From positions 1-23,318 of the IMG/VR virus record IMGVR_UViG_3300000235_000024: a stretch of DNA of 23,318 nt; one strand, given 5' to 3'. A model generated the notes under the pieces. It was given only the letters and a program-made list of their open reading frames with translations, had not been told where the DNA came from and ran no database searches. This stretch comes from a virus. Positions 1 through 7,171 of the stretch are shown piece by piece. The translations under genes were made by a program, and so were the position numbers. Positions within the stretch are counted from its first letter, which is position 1, and every line of letters begins with the position of its first letter.

Positions 1-2
1 AA

Positions 3-704
3 GTTGGTGATAGAGTAAAAATTTTAAGCGATGACCGTAGTGTTATAACACAGGGTGTGAAATCAGCTATAGGAGAAATCGGCGTAGTTAATAGTACTAG
101 TGGGTGTCGTCTTTATTATGTAAAAGATTTACCTCAGGAGTGTTATGTTGAGGGTAGTTTTACATGGTGTTATTGTGAAAATCAATTAGAGTTAGTAAAG
201 GAAGAAGAAATGGAATATCAAGAAATTACAATAGATAATATTAAAGATGTGTTAAAGCACAATGGTTATCACTTAGCGTTTGGTGGTATATGTGAGGGTG
301 AAAATGTCTCTAAATATAAAAATGATAATCGCCTAGTTTCTTTTATTAACAATTATGGTGATGGTAATTCTTTTATTATTCAGATAGGCGGGAGCTGGAG
401 TTTTAAAAATTACGATATTAATGAGTTTATCGAAATGGCGATTAAGAAACTAGAGCTTAAACCGTTGCCGATTTTTGATTTTGTTCAATATTTATTGGAT
501 AATGGGTTTACTAAAAAGGGTGACCTTATATATAATGATGCAGACTATAAAAATTCCACCGTTTGGTTTAACACTATTTCAAACAAAGTAAATAGTGATG
601 TAGAAATAGAACTAACGCAAGCTAATGCAGACAAACTTATTGAGGCATCAAAAGTGCTGAATAGTCTTGAACTAAATAAAGGAATAACATATTATTTAGA
701 ATAA
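3..704 (+). CDS. Hypothetical protein, N-terminally cut by window edge; SH3/KOW-like N-terminus
   Basis: The frame is open from the first bases of the window to a TAA at 702-704, so the true start is probably upstream. An internal GTG at 57 is a possible start, but the residues before it (VGDRVKILSDD) look like the first strand of an SH3/KOW-like beta barrel and argue for a longer protein. The visible N-terminal part, to about residue 65, is beta-rich. The remainder is an acidic alpha/beta region I do not recognise, containing a GGSW turn and FDFVQYLLDNGF. It is the only rightward gene at this end and converges on the lysis cassette, sharing its terminator. It may be the last gene of an early or middle operon. 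Function unknown. Confidence 0.75.
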   Translation, partial: VGDRVKILSDDRSVITQGVKSAIGEIGVVNSTSGCRLYYVKDLPQECYVEGSFTWCYCENQLELVKEEEMEYQEITIDNIKDVLKHNGYHLAFGGICEGENVSKYKNDNRLVSFINNYGDGNSFIIQIGGSWSFKNYDINEFIEMAIKKLELKPLPIFDFVQYLLDNGFTKKGDLIYNDADYKNSTVWFNTISNKVNSDVEIELTQANADKLIEASKVLNSLELNKGITYYLE

Positions 705-728
705 AAAAGGGGTAATTCCCCCTTTTTT
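703..728. terminator. Bidirectional Rho-independent terminator
   Basis: An A6-G4 / C4-T6 inverted repeat with a 6-nt loop gives a hairpin flanked by A and T runs on both strands. It lies between two convergent genes and overlaps both stop codons (TAA at 702-704 on plus, TAA at 727-729 on minus), so one element can end both transcripts. Confidence 0.9.
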
Positions 729-1344
729 ACATTACAAGCTTTTTGTACTTAGCCAATGCTAATTTTTGTTCTGTTAATCCATTTGTACCGCCGTTTATAG
801 CTTTACAAACACCAACTACGTCATCTTTTCTAGCTGGAATACCACAGCCTTTATACAACCAGTACCACACAGCACTAATTACAGCACCATTATGTGTACG
901 CACCCAATCATCAACTGTATCAATAGTTAGATTAAGCTGTTCACCACGTGAGTGTAGCCAATTTAGAAACTGTAGATACATACCTTGTCCAGTTAACTGG
1001 GTCAATCCACCTCCTCGATACTCAAATCCGTCATCATCTTGAGTTCCGTCCATTTCATTACCCATGCGTGTACCATACACTAGATTAGCAATAGCGACTT
1101 GATTTGCTGGGTGGTCTTTTGTTCGTCCGATTTTGTTTGCTAGTTCTGGTGTTACACGTTTTGGAAACATTTTTATTAATGCTTCTGCACTATAATTGAA
1201 GCTCTCGCTTAATCGCTCAAAGTCTCCCGTCTCTACTGAAAATCTAGCTAACATATGCGCTAATTCAAGCTTGTTAGTAATTCCAAATTCACCTGCTAAC
1301 TCAATTGCTTGTTGAGCGAGGGGTTTTAGTTTTGTTAAATCCAT
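727..1344 (-). CDS. GH19 chitinase-like endolysin
   Basis: A 205-aa phage lysin of the glycoside hydrolase 19 (lysozyme-like) superfamily, expected to cut the glycan strands of peptidoglycan at the end of infection. The first catalytic Glu is in LARFSVETGDF (E38 from this start). A second acidic candidate is in ERLSESFNYSAE (E47). The family signature RGGGLTQLTG lies at about 110-119, and a Trp/Tyr-rich C-terminal helix (SAVWYWLYKGCG) follows. There is no signal peptide and no separate cell-wall-binding domain, so release should need a holin. I chose the ATG at 1344 with GGAA six bases upstream; a TTG at 1356 would add four residues but has no ribosome site. The start lies 2 nt after the stop of the small lipoprotein gene, suggesting translational coupling. 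Confidence 0.9.
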   Translation of the reverse strand: MDLTKLKPLAQQAIELAGEFGITNKLELAHMLARFSVETGDFERLSESFNYSAEALIKMFPKRVTPELANKIGRTKDHPANQVAIANLVYGTRMGNEMDGTQDDDGFEYRGGGLTQLTGQGMYLQFLNWLHSRGEQLNLTIDTVDDWVRTHNGAVISAVWYWLYKGCGIPARKDDVVGVCKAINGGTNGLTEQKLALAKYKKLVM

Positions 1345-1346
1345 TT

Positions 1347-1493
1347 TTAATTCCAATTCATGTTAAAAGTAGTCTGACTCGGTGACCAATTCACACTAGC
1401 AGAGTCAGGCATTAAAGCTTGAGCATTGTAGTATCCTTGTTGCGTTGCACAACTGCACAACGCCACTACGCTAATTAATATCAGCTTTTTCAT
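1347..1493 (-). CDS. Small lipoprotein, o-spanin (Rz1)-like candidate
   Basis: A 48-aa protein beginning MKKLILISVVALCSCATQQG: basic n-region, hydrophobic h-region, then the lipobox L-C-S-C with the modified Cys at about residue 15. The mature part is only about 34 residues and Ser/Asn/Gln-rich (YYNAQALMPDSASVNWSPSQ), ending NWN. A tiny outer-membrane lipoprotein directly beside an endolysin is typical of the o-spanin of Gram-negative phages, which joins an inner-membrane i-spanin to disrupt the outer membrane. The spanin role is inferred from position and lipobox; Rz1-type proteins are usually Pro-rich and this one is not. The stop is 2 nt before the endolysin ATG and the start is 3 nt from the end of the sponge gene. 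Confidence 0.75.
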   Translation of the reverse strand: MKKLILISVVALCSCATQQGYYNAQALMPDSASVNWSPSQTTFNMNWN

Positions 1494-1495
1494 AA

Positions 1496-1723
1496 CTAAT
1501 CCTTGAATGTTAATAGTTTAACGCTTATCATTTGTGCTTGTAGAATATCATGTAGTGCCATTTGAAATAATCCAGTTTTTATTTCACTATCAGGATTTGA
1601 TTCAATTAAAATATCAATCACTTCTGCCATTTTTTGTTTAATTTGATTAATTTTATCATCACCGCTTGGATTAAAAGTTATACCTACCATTTGAGCACCA
1701 AAAGTTTTCATTGTTTCATTCAT
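1496..1723 (-). CDS. Acb2/Tad1-like cyclic-nucleotide sponge (putative anti-CBASS/anti-Thoeris)
   Basis: A 75-aa, two-helix, cytosolic protein. The pattern GITFNPSGDDKINQIKQ, then KMAEVIDILIE, then a second helix AxxxILQAQMxSVKLLT, matches what I know of the Acb2/Tad1 helical hairpin family (formerly a DUF in many phages). Such proteins form oligomers that bind and sequester cyclic di- and trinucleotide or gcADPR signals, blocking CBASS or Thoeris defence. The FNPSG motif is at 17-21, the conserved IK at 28-29, and the AQM/VK motif at 63-69. The length fits the short members. The ATG has a good AAGGAA site. It sits between the holin candidate and the lipoprotein, a location in which short members of this family are often found. 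Family call from memory of motifs, not a search; which signal it binds cannot be told. Confidence 0.72.
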   Translation of the reverse strand: MNETMKTFGAQMVGITFNPSGDDKINQIKQKMAEVIDILIESNPDSEIKTGLFQMALHDILQAQMISVKLLTFKD

Positions 1724-1759
1724 TTTATTTAATTCCTTATGTTTGTTAATATAACCATA

Positions 1760-1780
1760 CTGTTCGGGATTTTGGAACAG
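1760..1780. repeat. Inverted repeat ahead of the sponge gene
   Basis: CTGTTC / GAACAG, a perfect 6-bp inverted repeat with a 9-nt spacer, lies just after the stop of the holin candidate and upstream of the sponge gene. There is no T-run, so it is not a standard terminator. Immediately downstream on the minus strand is TGGTTATAT, a weak extended -10. It could be an operator or an mRNA hairpin; the evidence is only the symmetry. Confidence 0.4.
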
Positions 1781-1993
1781 TTAAATTTTACCGTTACCTA
1801 TTTTGTTATTAATACCAAAAAGTACACCTGATGCGGTGAATAAAGGCATAGCTTCAGCTGCTTTACCCTTCAAATACAAGTAAATAGCAAATGCACCGAC
1901 TCCAGCACCCACCCAGTTGGTAGGTGTAAATACAGCTTTAACTAACTTAACTAAACCATTGTTTAGCTCTTGTTTTACTTCATTATTAATCAC
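1781..1993 (-). CDS. Small two-TM membrane protein, holin candidate
   Basis: A 70-aa protein with an amphipathic, charged N-terminus (NNEVKQELNNGLVKLVKAV), a hydrophobic segment WVGAGVGAFAIYLYL at about 27-41, a short polar turn KGKAAEA, and a second hydrophobic segment MPLFTASGVLFGI at about 49-61. The Gly/Ala-rich segments, small size and position in the lysis cassette fit a class II-like holin that would release the signal-less endolysin. It starts with GTG at 1993, which overlaps the TAG stop of the preceding gene by one base (TAGTG), with AAGGAT upstream, so translation is probably coupled. No family-specific motif identifies it; a structural membrane protein is the alternative. Confidence 0.65.
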   Translation of the reverse strand: MINNEVKQELNNGLVKLVKAVFTPTNWVGAGVGAFAIYLYLKGKAAEAMPLFTASGVLFGINNKIGNGKI

Positions 1994-2283
1994 TATTTAT
2001 CCTTTTTTAATTGTGTTTTGATATCTGTTAAATCTGTCTGAATAGCAGTCATTTGCACCTGTAAAACAGCCCATCTTGTATCACTGTCTGTTTTTGCATG
2101 TTCCAGTGCTGTAACACGTGTATCTAGTGCTGTAACACTACTTACAATTGCAGTTGATGTCTTGTCTTGCAGTTCGTCATGAGCGTTTTTATTCGCATAC
2201 CATAAAATCCCTGTCACAGTTGCAAACGCTATACCTACAATCATTGACCAGTTGCTTGAGATTTTTTCTATTGTTTTTTCCAT
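1993..2283 (-). CDS. TM plus coiled-coil protein (i-spanin or holin candidate)
   Basis: A 96-aa protein: short cytosolic N-terminus, one TM helix (WSMIVGIAFATVTGILWYA, about 12-30), then a predicted coiled coil with heptad-like V/L/I spacing to the C-terminus (VTALDTRVTALEHAK, VLQVQMTAIQTDLTDIKTQL). A single N-terminal anchor with a periplasmic coil is the layout of Rz-type i-spanins, which would pair with the small lipoprotein nearby. Some phage holins also have one TM and a charged coil, so I leave both options open. I chose the ATG at 2283 because GAGG sits 7-8 nt upstream; the ATG at 2322 would place that site inside the gene and overlap the fibre fragment upstream. Confidence 0.65.
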   Translation of the reverse strand: MEKTIEKISSNWSMIVGIAFATVTGILWYANKNAHDELQDKTSTAIVSSVTALDTRVTALEHAKTDSDTRWAVLQVQMTAIQTDLTDIKTQLKKDK

Positions 2284-2315
2284 TTTTTGCCCTCTATCCA
2301 ATGTACCAAATATCT

Positions 2316-2669
2316 TTACCAAAAAATATCTGTAGCAGTTTCTGTTGCTTTATAACCAGTACATTCCACTTAAAAATGCCATATTCGCTAATCCAGTGTT
2401 GCTTGATGGTCGCAATCTATCATACTGTTAGAAGCGTTGATATAGCCATTTATCTTACCATTGCCGTTAGCTATTACAGGTATCATGCTATCACTACCAA
2501 ACAAAGCTGGTGTTTTTATTTTAATTGCATTATTGCAAGCGGGTGCTGGTAACTGAACTAATATATCAACATTAAAATTACTAGTGCATCTGTTGTCAAT
2601 GTTATAGTTTTTACCTTTTTCAGTAGTAACGACTGGTAGCATATATACTGATGAGTTAGTAAATGTCAT
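2316..2669 (-). pseudogene. Small fibre-like gene broken by about three 1-nt deletions
   Basis: It starts with ATG at 2669, overlapping the TAA of the preceding fibre gene (TAATG). The first 80 or so residues (MTFTNSSVYMLPVVTTEKGK to YINASNS) are beta-rich, with Asn/Ile/Thr. The annotated frame then runs into a TAG at 2388. A coherent C-terminus can be recovered only by changing frame near 2424 (to YDRLRPSSNT), again near 2402 (to AISEYGIFK), and again near 2380 (to ECTGYKATETATDIFW, stop TAA at 2316-2318). The recovered string aligns with the end of the neighbouring fibre gene (SSNTAIN-YGFFKC). Each change equals one missing base and three restore the original frame. If it is not decayed, the functional product is a protein of about 93 aa ending at 2388. 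Confidence 0.55.
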
Positions 2670-3989
2670 TAGCCAATTGTTATTTTACCTTCTTTGGTGA
2701 TTGGAACTGTAACTAATCCACCGTACGCATCACGAGTTAATAAATTAATGGCAGTGTAGGTAGTTGATGCACTATACTCATTAGGGCACTTAAAAAAGCC
2801 ATAACAATTAATCGCAGTGTTGCTGGAGCGATAAACATATTCATGATATATGATGTATGTCTATGTGGTAACTTGGCTCACTTGCGTAATGAACACCATT
2901 AAATACGCATATATTAAGAGATAAATTATTGTGCCAAGTTGTGTTAGTTGTTAATATATTAAACATACTTAACCAATCCCACTCAAGTACATACCCCCAC
3001 GCCGTTATTGCGTGTATCTTGAATAACTGCCTCATATCTACTTAATTCAGTGTTGTATCCAATACATTTTACGGTTGATAAGTAACTATTCACATTAGGT
3101 AAGTTATGATACACCCACGTTCCGCTTGTACGTTTTTTATGTAACACACTTGGTTGTGCTTGTTGATAAGTTGTTACACTGTAAACAATCATATTTAACA
3201 TTGGTTCGTACCACGCCATACAGCTATTAGTAACACTTCCGCATGGGAAATTATCATAAAGCAGGCTATAATCTACACCATTACTATAGTACCATAATTT
3301 AGCTGGTGAGCCAGACGCTTGTTGCATTACTAGCCAAACATCGCCACTTGCTGTTTTGTGATTGAATCGTACGGTTGATATGTCCACGTAGTGTTTAGCG
3401 CAGGTGTAAACGTGCATTCAACCCAATCTCTAGCGTTGCTAGTTGTGATAACTTTACATACGTTATTAGTTAATTTTAGAGTTAATGTCGCTCTCGTACC
3501 ATCTACATTATCAGCCACAGAACTACCCAATATTGACGTTCCAGCAACTACGCCACTTGGTAGTGTGGTTGGTGTGGTTGGTGCAAAATTAAAACCTAAC
3601 TCTAGTGTCGGGTCTAGGTCGATATTCTTGAATGTTAAATCGGTTTTGCCAATCTGAACTAAGTTACCAGCTTTAAAGGTAACTACGGTCGCAACTGGTG
3701 ATAGTGTGTTGGTTGCACTACCTGTGAACGAAATGCGGTTAGGGCTGTATGGCGTAACAGAACCGAATGAATTTTGTGTTTTAAGTTTATCAGAATTAAT
3801 TGATAAATTAACCAATTCAGTATTATCAACTACAACGCTCCCAACACCAGCAGAGTTAGCTTTTTGCTGGAAGCTACTATTTGAAATATTTGATAAATCT
3901 TTATCCGCTTTATTGTCCCAATATGTTTTGTTCTCTGCAATTTTTACTATGTCATTGTTGTGTTGTGTTGGGTCTTTTGCTAATGGCAT
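2669..3989 (-). pseudogene. Tail-fibre-like gene with about three frameshifts
   Basis: ATG at 3989 has AGGA seven bases upstream. The first part (MPLAKDPTQHNNDIVKIAEN, then NKTYWDNKADKDLS) resembles the N-terminus of the next upstream gene (MPLA, WD). A beta-rich Thr/Asn/Val region follows. The start frame stops at 3330, but reading on by re-using one base at the A4 run near 3354-3357 gives SITK then TASGDVWLVMQQ and WYYSNGVDYSLLYDNF. Skipping one base in the G5 run at 2994-2998 gives NNGVGYVLEWDWLSMFN. A last shift near 2846-2855 gives YHEYVYRSSNTAINCYGFFK to a C-terminus ending EGKITIG at 2669. The whole recovered product is about 440 aa. The clean coherence across three frames makes a once-intact gene near certain. 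Whether it is now dead, phase-variable or mis-sequenced is open. Confidence 0.65.
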
Positions 3990-4001
3990 AATATTTTCCT
4001 A

Positions 4002-4030
4002 TAAAAAACCCACCCACTAGGGGTAGGTTT
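4002..4030 (-). terminator. Rho-independent terminator (minus strand)
   Basis: Read on the minus strand, AAACCTACCC pairs with GGGTGGGTTT around a short loop, and a T-run follows. It lies directly after the 210-aa gene and before the frameshifted fibre gene, so the latter may be expressed only by read-through or from its own promoter. Confidence 0.75.
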
Positions 4031-4050
4031 CCGTAAAACATAATTAACTA

Positions 4051-4683
4051 CTACTGTTTAGCTAGTTCTTGAGTTAATTCTTTCAACTGAGTAATAGCTA
4101 CTGCAACATCAGTATTAGTTGGCTCTTGAGCCAATGCAGCGGCATCAATTGCTTCACCTTTTGCAGTAGCAACTTCAACTTTAGTAGCTAAAGGTGCTAC
4201 AGTAGTAGATACCAACGCCTCAACGTCAGCTTGTACAGCTAATGGTGCTACAGCTTGTCCAACCAGTGCATTAATTTTAGCTGAATCCAAGCTCTCTTGA
4301 GCTGAGTATTCAAAACCAACATTAAATAAGTTTGGCACTTGGAAATCAGGAGTACCAACATAGTTAGTAATGCTAGTGTTGTAAGCGATAGCAATTACAT
4401 TGCCTTCATCGATAATGTAAGCTGGTGTAACACCGCTTGACAAGAAACCGTCATAGTTGAAACCAGCAGCAGCTGTTTCAAAATCAGCTTTAGTTAAGAA
4501 TGAACCAAAGAACTTGATTGCACCATTTAAGTTTAATAATTTATTTTCAGCTGTATCTAAGCGTGATAATGATGTTTGTACATCAGATGCAACGGCTGTA
4601 ACGCCGTCCCATTTAGATTTATTCGCTTGAGCCGTCGCTAATGCTGCGTTAAATTCCGCTGTAGAGAATGCTAATGGCATCAT
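4051..4683 (-). CDS. Fibre-associated structural protein
   Basis: A 210-aa acidic protein rich in Ala, Val and Thr. The N-terminus (MMPLAFSTAEFNAALATAQA) is helical. The middle (about 50-125) is mixed, with FFGSFLTKADFETAAAGFNYDG and VTPAYIIDEGNVIAIAYN. The C-terminal 80 residues form a long Ala-rich helix with repeating VAPLA/ALV motifs (VGQAVAPLAVQADVEALVST, VAPLATKVEVA), likely a coiled-coil trimer stem. The start at 4683 (tandem ATGATG) has AGGA upstream; the longer in-frame start at 4716 would overlap the preceding gene and has no better site. The shared MPLA opening with the next gene hints at a common virion-attachment segment. A small fibre, tip protein or fibre chaperone are all possible. 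Confidence 0.6.
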   Translation of the reverse strand: MMPLAFSTAEFNAALATAQANKSKWDGVTAVASDVQTSLSRLDTAENKLLNLNGAIKFFGSFLTKADFETAAAGFNYDGFLSSGVTPAYIIDEGNVIAIAYNTSITNYVGTPDFQVPNLFNVGFEYSAQESLDSAKINALVGQAVAPLAVQADVEALVSTTVAPLATKVEVATAKGEAIDAAALAQEPTNTDVAVAITQLKELTQELAKQ

Positions 4684-4699
4684 AATATTTTTCCTTTTT

Positions 4700-7144
4700 T
4701 TAATTAGTAAGACCATCGTATTGAGCTAAACGTGCTTGTAATTGTTTTATAGCTTTGAAAATGTCGCCAGTATTACTATCGACAACATAATCAACAACTG
4801 ATAGAGTTCCCTCGGTCGCTGTTGTGCTATAACTCAATTGCAAGTAACATTTACCAGTAGGGATTATACCACCCCAGACCACACTTGGCAAAATAAAATC
4901 AATTTTATTAAGCTGTGTTTTATTTAGTGTGATTGTTTGTACAGTACCAAACTGTACCTTATAATATCCGCTTGTACCCATTGCCACCAACGAGTAACTA
5001 ATATCCACATCTATATCTAATTCTAGCTCCGTTCGAGCTAACATAGCTGTAATCTGAATATTTGTCAATTCATTAGGGTTTGTAATCGCTTGACCTAAGT
5101 CGATGTTAATCGTTTTATCAACGTTGATGTCGTGGTTGGTTGGTACATCAATTACCGCTTCACTCAAATTAGTAGTGTAGAGCTGTTGCGTGGTAAGTGG
5201 TGTTGGGTTATACCCGCCAGTAATGAACCAAGCACTAGAGTTACTTGTTAATGTGTAGCTTTGGTATGGCTTTAATGGAATAGGTGCTGAAGAACCACTA
5301 ATAGTACTTGCTGAATCAATTGTACAGGTATTAGCTGAGGTATCTGTTCTGGTAATTGTGATGACACAATTACCTGCAATGTTTGCGGTAGGTAATGTAG
5401 CCGCTACTTTATTGGTTGTAGCATTAAGTAGCGAAAGTGAATCGCTTACATTAATAGTTGGGGATACGGTAGTATAAGTATTTAAACTTGAAATTACATT
5501 TGCATCAACCCATTTAGGTGCGAAACTTGAACCTTGCGAGAACAAAATTTGATTTGTTGCTGAAAAAGCAGACACACTGCCAAAAGATACAGCACCACTA
5601 GAATTGAAAGCAATACGAGGTAAACCAGTTTGTCCAGCTAAAACAGTAAAATTAGTTAAAGGAGTGGTTGGTATATAGTTACCAATAAATGTGTTACCAG
5701 TACCAGATAAAGCTGTTGCCTTAGCACCAAATAATGTATTACCAGTTGCAATACTTGGAGTTGCACCAAGCAATAAGGATAATTTACTACGTGTGCTGTT
5801 GCTGGAAGCGTAGAATGCATTACCATCATACTCAATCAATCCGTCTTGAATAGTTGATACTAACGTTTGAGGGCTTAGTTTTGGAGATGTTAAAGGTGCA
5901 GATAATGCACCAGCACCGCCATTAAGAGTATTTGCGAACAATACTCCTGTATTAATAAAACCAACGTCTCCATGAATAAATCCACCAGTACCATCCACTG
6001 CATTTGTTGCGGTTGAGTTAATAACACAGCTATTCAGCGAGCTAATACCAGTTGATGTTGTATTGAATGCTGGATTTGCACCGCTATCAAAATGAACAAA
6101 AGTACCAGTGTATGTTGATTTGTCACTAATGAGAATTAAACCTCTTATATTATCATATGTATGAATAATATTTAATCCACCAGCTATTGCAATAGCATGA
6201 CAATCAACCGAACCAGCTTTTATTGACAAATCTCTAAAATGAAGCGTACCAGCTGAATCTGATGATGATGAAACTATAGCATAATTAATTTCACTTTTAC
6301 TATTCCAAGCTCCACCATTTACAAGCATCTTAGACTCTACACTGGTATTTATCCAGTTCAATATTCTACCGAGAGTTGAGTTGAAATAACTGGATTCACA
6401 ACAGACTGAATTAAACTGTATATTTACTGCATTAGTTCCACTAACCGTAATTAAATTCTCACCCTTTGCTGATAAATCCAAATCTACCCAACAATAATCA
6501 CCATCACCGCTAAATGTATGGCTACCATCAATAAACACAGTTTTAGGTGCAAATGCTTGTAATGTAATTCCAGCTAATGCCGTAATGTTCTCAGTGTAGT
6601 TACCAGCTAATACTGTAATTACTTTCTTAGGCGTTGTACCATTTGCGATAGCGTATGCTTTATTAATTGAGGCATATGGTTTAGTAATCGAACCATCACC
6701 AGTTGTGTTGTTACCTGTCGTTGCTACATACAACACGTTAGGCATAACCACATCAGATGTTGTTGGTGTAGTAGTTGGTGCTTTCCAAACAGGTAACAAC
6801 GTGGTTGGGTCGATTGTTAATACTTGTCCAGTTGTACCTTTAGCTAAACTAACAGGAGCACCGCCAGTACCACCTATAATCATATCACCTGCGGTCGTCA
6901 TCGGATTAGTCATGCCACCTCCGCCACCTCCGCCACCCTCAGTAATACCTATTAATTCCCAGTTAGCATCTTGGTCTGGTGGTAGTGTTACTATTCCAGT
7001 TTGAACATAATACTTACCTTTATATGTTACGCTGTGTGTGGTTGATTGGCGGAGTATCTCAAATGGATAATCCCCCTCAGGTAGCCACTCCTTGTTAAAT
7101 TGTGCTGGTCCTATATTTGGGACTGAAACTCCGTTGATATTCAT
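4700..7144 (-). CDS. Tail fibre/tailspike-like protein with beta-helix region
   Basis: An 814-aa virion protein. Residues 1-70 are a compact head (GPAQFNKEWLPEGDYPFEIL, then GKYYVQTGIVTLPPDQDANW), followed by a run of eight Gly as a flexible hinge and the common phage-fibre motif MTNPMTTAGDMIIGGTGGAP plus GTTGQVLTID. From about 135, NVLYVATTGNNTTGDGSITK, PYASINKAYAIA and VITVLAGNYTENI match the start of parallel beta-helix (pectin-lyase-like/DUF1565) domains of tailspikes. That region continues with regular short strands to about 400, then a fibrous region with SSNTRSKL and GNTLFGAKATALSGTGNTFI. The last 130 residues are a beta domain ending in a helical tip (IFKAIKQLQARLAQ). No depolymerase active site can be assigned. 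Start supported by AAAGGAT. Confidence 0.82.
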   Translation of the reverse strand: MNINGVSVPNIGPAQFNKEWLPEGDYPFEILRQSTTHSVTYKGKYYVQTGIVTLPPDQDANWELIGITEGGGGGGGGMTNPMTTAGDMIIGGTGGAPVSLAKGTTGQVLTIDPTTLLPVWKAPTTTPTTSDVVMPNVLYVATTGNNTTGDGSITKPYASINKAYAIANGTTPKKVITVLAGNYTENITALAGITLQAFAPKTVFIDGSHTFSGDGDYCWVDLDLSAKGENLITVSGTNAVNIQFNSVCCESSYFNSTLGRILNWINTSVESKMLVNGGAWNSKSEINYAIVSSSSDSAGTLHFRDLSIKAGSVDCHAIAIAGGLNIIHTYDNIRGLILISDKSTYTGTFVHFDSGANPAFNTTSTGISSLNSCVINSTATNAVDGTGGFIHGDVGFINTGVLFANTLNGGAGALSAPLTSPKLSPQTLVSTIQDGLIEYDGNAFYASSNSTRSKLSLLLGATPSIATGNTLFGAKATALSGTGNTFIGNYIPTTPLTNFTVLAGQTGLPRIAFNSSGAVSFGSVSAFSATNQILFSQGSSFAPKWVDANVISSLNTYTTVSPTINVSDSLSLLNATTNKVAATLPTANIAGNCVITITRTDTSANTCTIDSASTISGSSAPIPLKPYQSYTLTSNSSAWFITGGYNPTPLTTQQLYTTNLSEAVIDVPTNHDINVDKTINIDLGQAITNPNELTNIQITAMLARTELELDIDVDISYSLVAMGTSGYYKVQFGTVQTITLNKTQLNKIDFILPSVVWGGIIPTGKCYLQLSYSTTATEGTLSVVDYVVDSNTGDIFKAIKQLQARLAQYDGLTN

Positions 7145-7171
7145 AATATTATCCTTTGTAAAAGTTACCGT

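Noticed and set aside
743-1042. Plus-strand ORF of 99 aa opposite the endolysin
   Set aside because: It is antisense to a well-supported GH19 gene, has no ribosome site, and its composition is that of a shadow frame.
2148-2552. Plus-strand 134-aa ORF over the lysis and fibre fragment region
   Set aside because: Antisense to two leftward genes, with low-complexity hydrophobic composition typical of shadow frames.
2841-3035. 64-aa ORF as an independent gene
   Set aside because: Same reason: it continues the fibre frame (GYVLEWDW) after the G5 run, with no start signals.
3340-3370. Programmed -1 frameshift in the fibre gene at the A4 run
   Set aside because: The site ACA-AAA-C is a poor slippery heptamer, and two further breaks in the same gene would remain unexplained.
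2983-3417. 144-aa ORF as an independent gene
   Set aside because: No ribosome site, starts inside the fibre gene, and its sequence continues the fibre after a one-base shift. Treated as a piece of the broken fibre.
2316-3420. Diversity-generating retroelement (template and variable repeats)
   Set aside because: The duplicated fibre end suggested it, but no reverse transcriptase or accessory gene is present, and differences are indels rather than A-specific substitutions.
6705-7004. Plus-strand ORF with a poly-Pro stretch opposite the 814-aa fibre
   Set aside because: The Pro run is the complement of the poly-Gly hinge; there is no ribosome site.
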